In this document: positions 49,690-53,600 of the stretch, piece by piece
Layout of the letters: every line of letters begins with the position of its first letter
How positions within the stretch are numbered: the first letter of the stretch is position 1
Source of the DNA: an uncultured Oscillospiraceae bacterium
Lineage (GTDB): Bacteria; Bacillota; Clostridia; Oscillospirales; Oscillospiraceae
DNA length: 53,600 nt
Assembly: GCA_910587285.1 (NCBI GenBank)
Contig: CAJULM010000016.1
Location: 1 to 53,600 of the forward strand
Reading direction: 5' to 3'
Translations under genes and position numbers: made by a program
The notes under the pieces: generated by a model
Databases searched by the model: none
What the model saw: the letters and a program-made list of their open reading frames with translations, nothing else
What the model was told of the DNA's origin: nothing

Positions 49690-51159
49690 ATGGAGCTCAC
49701 CCCAAGACTTCAAGCGATTGCCAGTCAGGTTCCCGTGGGCGCACGGGTGGCTGATGTGGGTACAGACCATGGATATCTTCCGGTATGGTTGTTACTGAAC
49801 GGACGTATTGATTGGGCGATAGCCGCGGATTTGCGGGAAGGACCGCTGAACCATGCCAAGAAGACCGCGCAGAATTTCGGCATAACGGATCAGATGTCCT
49901 TTCGTTTGTGTGATGGCTTGAATGGGATTTATCCAGACGAAGTGGATACAGTTGTAATTGCGGGAATGGGAGGAGAGACCATATCCTCTATTCTCAGCGG
50001 TGCCCCTTGGACTAAGAGGGAGACGGCATTGCTGCTACAGCCCATGACGCATCTCCCGGAATTGCGTCACTGGCTCCAACATAATGGATATGCAATCCTA
50101 AACGAGCAAACTATTCGTGAAGGGAAAAGGCTATACAGTATATGGAGTGTCAGGGGTGGAACGATGCCGCCCATGTCTCCTGCGGAGCTTTGGGCCGGGC
50201 GGAGCAGCAAGGACCCGCTCAGACGGGAATATTTGGCGTATATGCGTGGAAAAGCGGAAAGGGCTATGCGTGGTCAGAAGGCCGCTAGTGCGCCGGATTT
50301 GGCCATGATTGGGGAGTTAGAGGCAGTGCTGTCTGGGTTAGATCAAATGGAAGGGGAGCTGAGTACAATGACGACGGTGGGCGAGGTATTTACCTTTTTA
50401 CAGGAAAAGGCTCCGTTTGAATTACAAGCCGACTTTGACAATTCGGGATTTTTAGTGGGTAGGGAGAATGCAGCGGTCAGTAAAATTTTGGTGTCGCTGG
50501 ATATCACGGAGCCAGTGGTGCAAGAAGCTGTCGAACAAGGGGCACAGCTGATTGTGGCGCACCACCCGGTAATTTTTGGCGGCACAAAAACAATTACTGA
50601 CCAAACGGAAACTGGCCGGATTGTTCTTCAAATGGTGGAAAATGGGATTTCCGCCATCTGTGCGCACACCAATTTGGATGCGGCAGAGGGCGGAGTCAAT
50701 GAGGCTCTGGCGTTACGCCTGGGGCTGACTGATATTGGTCAGCTTCATCAGGACGGAGTGGACCGGCAGGGAAGACCATATGGAATTGGAAGGGTGGGTC
50801 TTGTGCCAGAGCAGCCCCTCTATGACTTTGCCATGGCAGTAAAGCGGCTGCTTAGCGCGAATGGAATTCGCTTAGTAGACGGGGGAAGGCCAGCACATAA
50901 AATCGCAGTAGGAGGCGGTGCTTGCGCTTCCATGATGGGGGATGCCCTGGCTCTGGGGTGCGACACGTTTATCACGTCTGATGTAAAATACAATCACTTT
51001 TTAGAGGCGAAAGCATTCGGACTGAATCTGATAGATGCAGGGCATTTTCCGACTGAGAACGTAGTATGCCCTGTACTTCAGGAATGGCTAATGCAGCGGT
51101 TTCCTCAGGTGACCACATCCATCTCCCAGCGCCATCATGAGGTGTTTTCTTATCTTTGA
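49690..51159 (+). CDS. trmK: fusion of tRNA (adenine(22)-N1)-methyltransferase TrmK with Nif3-like dinuclear metal protein
   Basis: Residues 1 to about 225 match TrmK, the tRNA m1A22 methylase: LTPRLQAIASQVPVGARVADVGTDHGYLP-type start, AADLREGPLNHA, VVIAGMGGETI. Residues 227-489 are a complete Nif3/YqfO-like protein: FDNSGFLVG, LIVAHHPVIFGG, CAHTNLDAAEGGVNEAL, ITSDVKYNHFLEA and LIDAGHFPTEN supply the metal ligands. In Bacillus these are two adjacent genes (yqfN, yqfO). Here no stop separates them. An internal ATG at 50368, behind AAGGGGAG, could also give free Nif3 protein. GAAAGCGGGG precedes the first ATG. Confidence 0.9.
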   Translation: MELTPRLQAIASQVPVGARVADVGTDHGYLPVWLLLNGRIDWAIAADLREGPLNHAKKTAQNFGITDQMSFRLCDGLNGIYPDEVDTVVIAGMGGETISSILSGAPWTKRETALLLQPMTHLPELRHWLQHNGYAILNEQTIREGKRLYSIWSVRGGTMPPMSPAELWAGRSSKDPLRREYLAYMRGKAERAMRGQKAASAPDLAMIGELEAVLSGLDQMEGELSTMTTVGEVFTFLQEKAPFELQADFDNSGFLVGRENAAVSKILVSLDITEPVVQEAVEQGAQLIVAHHPVIFGGTKTITDQTETGRIVLQMVENGISAICAHTNLDAAEGGVNEALALRLGLTDIGQLHQDGVDRQGRPYGIGRVGLVPEQPLYDFAMAVKRLLSANGIRLVDGGRPAHKIAVGGGACASMMGDALALGCDTFITSDVKYNHFLEAKAFGLNLIDAGHFPTENVVCPVLQEWLMQRFPQVTTSISQRHHEVFSYL

Positions 51160-51165
51160 AGTGAG

Positions 51166-51194
51166 GTATGAAACGTCCCTCTTTCTCATACAGT
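51166..51194 (+). promoter_or_regulatory. candidate sporulation promoter for cwlD
   Basis: CATACAGT (51187-51194) is a good sigma-E/sigma-G-type -10. The -35 at 14 bases (GTATGAA) is poor. It is placed 25 bases before the cwlD start. Confidence 0.3.
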
Positions 51195-51218
51195 GGAAGG
51201 AGAAGGGAGGACGTGCCT

Positions 51219-51935
51219 ATGAAACGAGATTTGGTGTTGCTTTCTTTATGTATGTGTGTTTTAGTCGGAGTTTCCTGGCTTGGCTGCGATCATATGGTTG
51301 CTGCCGTTTCGGTGCCAATTAAAAACGATTTTGTGTTGATTCTGGATGCGGGACATGGCGGTGAGGACGGAGGAGCCAGTTCTGCCAGCGGGAATAGAGA
51401 AAGTGATATTAACCTTGAGATTGTGTTGAAGCTGGAATCGCTCATGGCCTTTTTGGGAGTAGATACGACGTTGACCCGTGCTGAGGATGTTTCTATTCAC
51501 AGCGAGGGGGCGGCCACGCTTCGTGAAAAAAAGGTTTCCGACCTGAAAAACCGGGCTGCTATCGTAGAAAGCTACTCAAATGCGATGCTAATGAGTATAC
51601 ACCAAAATCACTTTACAGATTCGAGGTACAGCGGAGCACAAGTGTTTTATAACGCGGGTGATGTCAGCCGCCAATGGGGAGAGAACACCCAAGAGCTTTT
51701 GCATCAGATACTGAACCCAAGCAATGAACGAAAGGCTAAGCCTATGCCAGACGGCATTTATCTGTTTGAGCACGTCAGCTGTCCATCTATTTTAGTTGAG
51801 TGTGGCTTTCTGAGCAATGGGGAGGATGCGGCGTTGCTACTGACAGATGCTTATCAGCGAAAGATTTCCATGGCACTGGTGGGAGCTTATTTTCATGAAG
51901 TACAAATGATACCCGAAGTTTGGGGAGGAGAATGA
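51219..51935 (+). CDS. cwlD: N-acetylmuramoyl-L-alanine amidase CwlD
   Basis: CwlD removes peptide side chains from cortex peptidoglycan so that muramic-delta-lactam can form, which is needed for germination. The 238 aa match CwlD length. They start with a signal/anchor (RDLVLLSLCMCVLVGVSWLG). The Amidase_3 zinc and catalytic residues lie in LDAGHGGEDGG, NRESDIN, SIHQNHF and LVECGFLSN. I chose ATG 51219 (GGGAGG eight bases upstream), which begins the signal peptide; ATG 51168 would place 17 polar residues ahead of it. Confidence 0.92.
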   Translation: MKRDLVLLSLCMCVLVGVSWLGCDHMVAAVSVPIKNDFVLILDAGHGGEDGGASSASGNRESDINLEIVLKLESLMAFLGVDTTLTRAEDVSIHSEGAATLREKKVSDLKNRAAIVESYSNAMLMSIHQNHFTDSRYSGAQVFYNAGDVSRQWGENTQELLHQILNPSNERKAKPMPDGIYLFEHVSCPSILVECGFLSNGEDAALLLTDAYQRKISMALVGAYFHEVQMIPEVWGGE

Positions 51936-51937
51936 TT

Positions 51938-53302
51938 ATGGCGAAGGCCAAAAGTCTGTTTTTTTGTTCGGAATGTGGAAATGAAACATTGAAATGGCAG
52001 GGGAGATGTCCTGCCTGCGGCGCATGGAACACGATTGTGGAGCAACCAGCCGCAGAGGCAAAAAAGAAATCAGTAAGTACTTCTGCGGCAGGTAGAAGTT
52101 TACATAAACCAAAGCCGATCTCCGAGGTTGAGGCGGTTGATGAACTGCGTTTCAATACGGGTATGAGTGAATTAGACCGTGTGTTGGGCGGCGGGGCGGT
52201 GAAAGGCTCGTTAGTGTTGGTAGGCGGAGCGCCTGGTATTGGAAAATCTACGCTAATGCTGCAAATTTGCGATAACTTGTGCCGTTTTGCCAACGTGCTA
52301 TATGTATCTGGGGAGGAGTCGGAGCGTCAAATTAAGCTTCGCGCACAGCGCTTAGGTATTCGAGATAAGGGACTTTACCTGTTTTCGGAAACTAATTTGG
52401 ACGATATTGTGGCGGCGGTTCAGGAGTTTCAGCCGGACATTCTCATTGTAGATTCGATCCAGACCATTTATAACGGAGATTCCGGTTCCTCGCCTGGTAG
52501 CGTAGCGCAGGTAAAGGAATGTACCTTGGCACTGATGCACCTGGCAAAAGGTATAGGGGTAACGGTTTTTGTCGTGGGGCATATCAATAAGGAAGGGTCC
52601 TTGGCTGGTCCCAAGGTGTTGGAACACATGGTGGACTGTGTACTGCACTTTGAAGGGGAGGAGCACAATTCCTACCGTATTTTGCGGGCGGCCAAAAATC
52701 GCTTCGGAGCCACAAATGAAATCGGCGTGTTTGAAATGGTGGACAAAGGATTAGTACAGGTACCGAATCCTTCTGAAGCTATGCTTTCTGGGCGTCCAGA
52801 AAATATGCCCGGCTCCTGTGTTACCTGTGTCATGGAGGGAGTCCGGCCAGTATTGGCAGAGGTTCAGGCGCTGCTATCGCCGTCGGGCTACGGCAATTCC
52901 CGAAGATCCAGCAATGGTTTCGATTACAATAGAGCAATGATGATGCTGGCAGTGCTGGAAAAGCGTGGCGGATTGTCACTATCAAACTGTGATTTCTATG
53001 TCAATGTCATTGGAGGACTGACGTTAAATGAGCCTGCCGCTGATTTGTCCTTGATTGTAGCATTGGCCTCCAGTTTTCGAGACAAGTCCGTTCCATATGA
53101 TTTGGCCGCTATTGGGGAGGTAGGGTTGACAGGAGAGCTGCGGTCAGTAAACGCCATCAATCAGAGGCTCAGTGAAGTTCAGCGCTTGGGATTCACCAAA
53201 TGTTTGGTTCCTGCGAAAAATAGCGGAAAGATTATCGTTCCTGCTGGCTTAAACCTGATCCGAGTAGGTAATATCCGAGAAGCTATTGCTGTGCTGGTTT
53301 AA
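51938..53302 (+). CDS. radA: DNA repair protein RadA
   Basis: It is a RecA-like, Lon-related ATPase that processes recombination intermediates. The 454 aa have an N-terminal zinc finger (CSECGNETLKWQGRCPACGAW), Walker A GGAPGIGKSTLML, the RadA-specific KNRFGATNEIGVFEM, and a C-terminal Lon-protease-like domain (from about 280, FYVNVIGGLTLNEPAADL). The usual Lon catalytic residues are not expected to be active. ATG 51938 lies seven bases after GGGGAGGAG; ATG 51932 is too close. It is three bases after cwlD. Confidence 0.95.
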   Translation: MAKAKSLFFCSECGNETLKWQGRCPACGAWNTIVEQPAAEAKKKSVSTSAAGRSLHKPKPISEVEAVDELRFNTGMSELDRVLGGGAVKGSLVLVGGAPGIGKSTLMLQICDNLCRFANVLYVSGEESERQIKLRAQRLGIRDKGLYLFSETNLDDIVAAVQEFQPDILIVDSIQTIYNGDSGSSPGSVAQVKECTLALMHLAKGIGVTVFVVGHINKEGSLAGPKVLEHMVDCVLHFEGEEHNSYRILRAAKNRFGATNEIGVFEMVDKGLVQVPNPSEAMLSGRPENMPGSCVTCVMEGVRPVLAEVQALLSPSGYGNSRRSSNGFDYNRAMMMLAVLEKRGGLSLSNCDFYVNVIGGLTLNEPAADLSLIVALASSFRDKSVPYDLAAIGEVGLTGELRSVNAINQRLSEVQRLGFTKCLVPAKNSGKIIVPAGLNLIRVGNIREAIAVLV

Positions 53303-53544
53303 TTGACGCGGCGTAAAATTCAAACACACATCATTTGGTACAGATTTTTCGACAGATTGGGCTTGAGCCAGAGTGCACAGACCTTCATTCTGAAATTTAC
53401 AGTTCTGAGTGCACGGAATTAAACTCAAAGAATCACCCCATTTATCAGAACAATCAAAACCGATGAAGCAGGGAAATAGGCCTTGATTGGCATATGCTTT
53501 ATTTACAAAGATGCTGTAAAGTTAAAATGTAATCTTAGTATGCC
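53303..53544. other. intergenic region after radA
   Basis: About 240 AT-rich bases without a credible gene. An 8-base direct repeat (GAGTGCAC at 53371 and 53407) is the only pattern I see, and it may be chance. It ends at a strong hairpin. Confidence 0.4.
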
Positions 53545-53576
53545 AAAGGGCAGGGGAGTTTATCCCCTGCCCTTTA
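53545..53576. terminator. terminator downstream of radA
   Basis: AAAGGGCAGGGG and CCCCTGCCCTTT form a perfect 12-bp stem with a seven-base loop. It is symmetrical and could serve radA or a gene entering from the right on the minus strand. Confidence 0.75.
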
Positions 53577-53600
53577 CTGTGCCATTTTCAGTTCTTGTAT

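Noticed and set aside
53371..53414. Direct repeat GAGTGCAC as an attachment site
   Set aside because: Only eight bases, 36 apart, with no integrase, tRNA or mobile gene nearby; likely chance.
1..53600. Mobile elements, prophage, CRISPR or defence systems
   Set aside because: No transposase, integrase, phage or Cas-like product and no regularly spaced repeats were seen. The gene content is core chromosome.

Overview
The window reads as a stretch of core chromosome from an anaerobic, endospore-forming Clostridia, most likely of the Oscillospiraceae/Flavonifractor-Oscillibacter type. That placement is inferred from protein flavour: the complete spoIIIA operon, spoVM, a clostridial SipL-like coat protein next to spoIVA, cwlD, pyruvate phosphate dikinase, the DapL lysine route and the MEP isoprenoid route. 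GC content looks moderately high (an impression, not computed). Almost every gene is on the + strand. The exceptions are the cut-off ppdK at the left edge and one Crp/Fnr regulator. I found no rRNA, tRNA, insertion sequence, prophage, CRISPR array or replication origin.

Layout. 1-4.3 kb: 5' end of ppdK (minus), then glnA, dapF and dapL. 4.3-9.2 kb: spoIIIAA-AH, the mother-cell half of the forespore feeding-tube channel. 9.2-20.1 kb: a long housekeeping run of an Asp23-family gene, nusB, a TsaD paralog, xseA, xseB, ispA, a YuiD-like membrane protein, dxs, tlyA, nadK, recN and a HAD phosphatase. 20.3-23.5 kb: a CarD-family regulator, ispD, ispF, and a DUF3343 protein paired with a cysteine-desulfurase-like enzyme. 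23.6-27.8 kb: cdaA-cdaR (c-di-AMP synthesis), a DUF5685 protein, a J-domain/TPR protein and a small membrane protein. 27.8-39.9 kb: yicC, remA, gmk, rpoZ, priA, def, fmt, rsmB, rlmN, the PP2C phosphatase, the PASTA kinase and rsgA. 39.9-43.3 kb: a spore-coat basement-layer cluster of spoVM (23 codons), a SPOCS/LysM protein (sipL) and spoIVA. 43.4-46.9 kb: a divergent Crp/Fnr gene and leuCDB. 47.2-53.3 kb: a divergent CoaX-family protein, an aspartate-type aminotransferase, a DUF1858 protein, a TrmK-Nif3 fusion, cwlD and radA.

Gene cooperation. dapF/dapL supply meso-diaminopimelate for lysine and peptidoglycan. dxs, ispA, ispD and ispF provide four steps of isoprenoid synthesis. yicC-remA-gmk-rpoZ-priA-def-fmt-rsmB-rlmN-stp-prkC-rsgA is the usual Firmicutes information-processing and signalling block. 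It has no coaBC after rpoZ and no rpe/thiN after rsgA. The sporulation genes fall in three places (spoIIIA, spoVM-sipL-spoIVA, cwlD). sigma-E-like promoters can be read in front of spoIIIAA, sipL and, most convincingly, spoIVA.

The points I rate highest are: (i) the tiny spoVM gene and its adjacency to sipL and spoIVA, whose products cooperate at the forespore surface; (ii) a perfect 14-bp hairpin that buries the ribosome-binding site and start codon of dapF; (iii) the in-frame TrmK-Nif3 fusion; (iv) a CoaX-family protein with altered active-site motifs; and (v) the DUF3343-desulfurase pair. Everything here comes from reading sequence; no database search was run.
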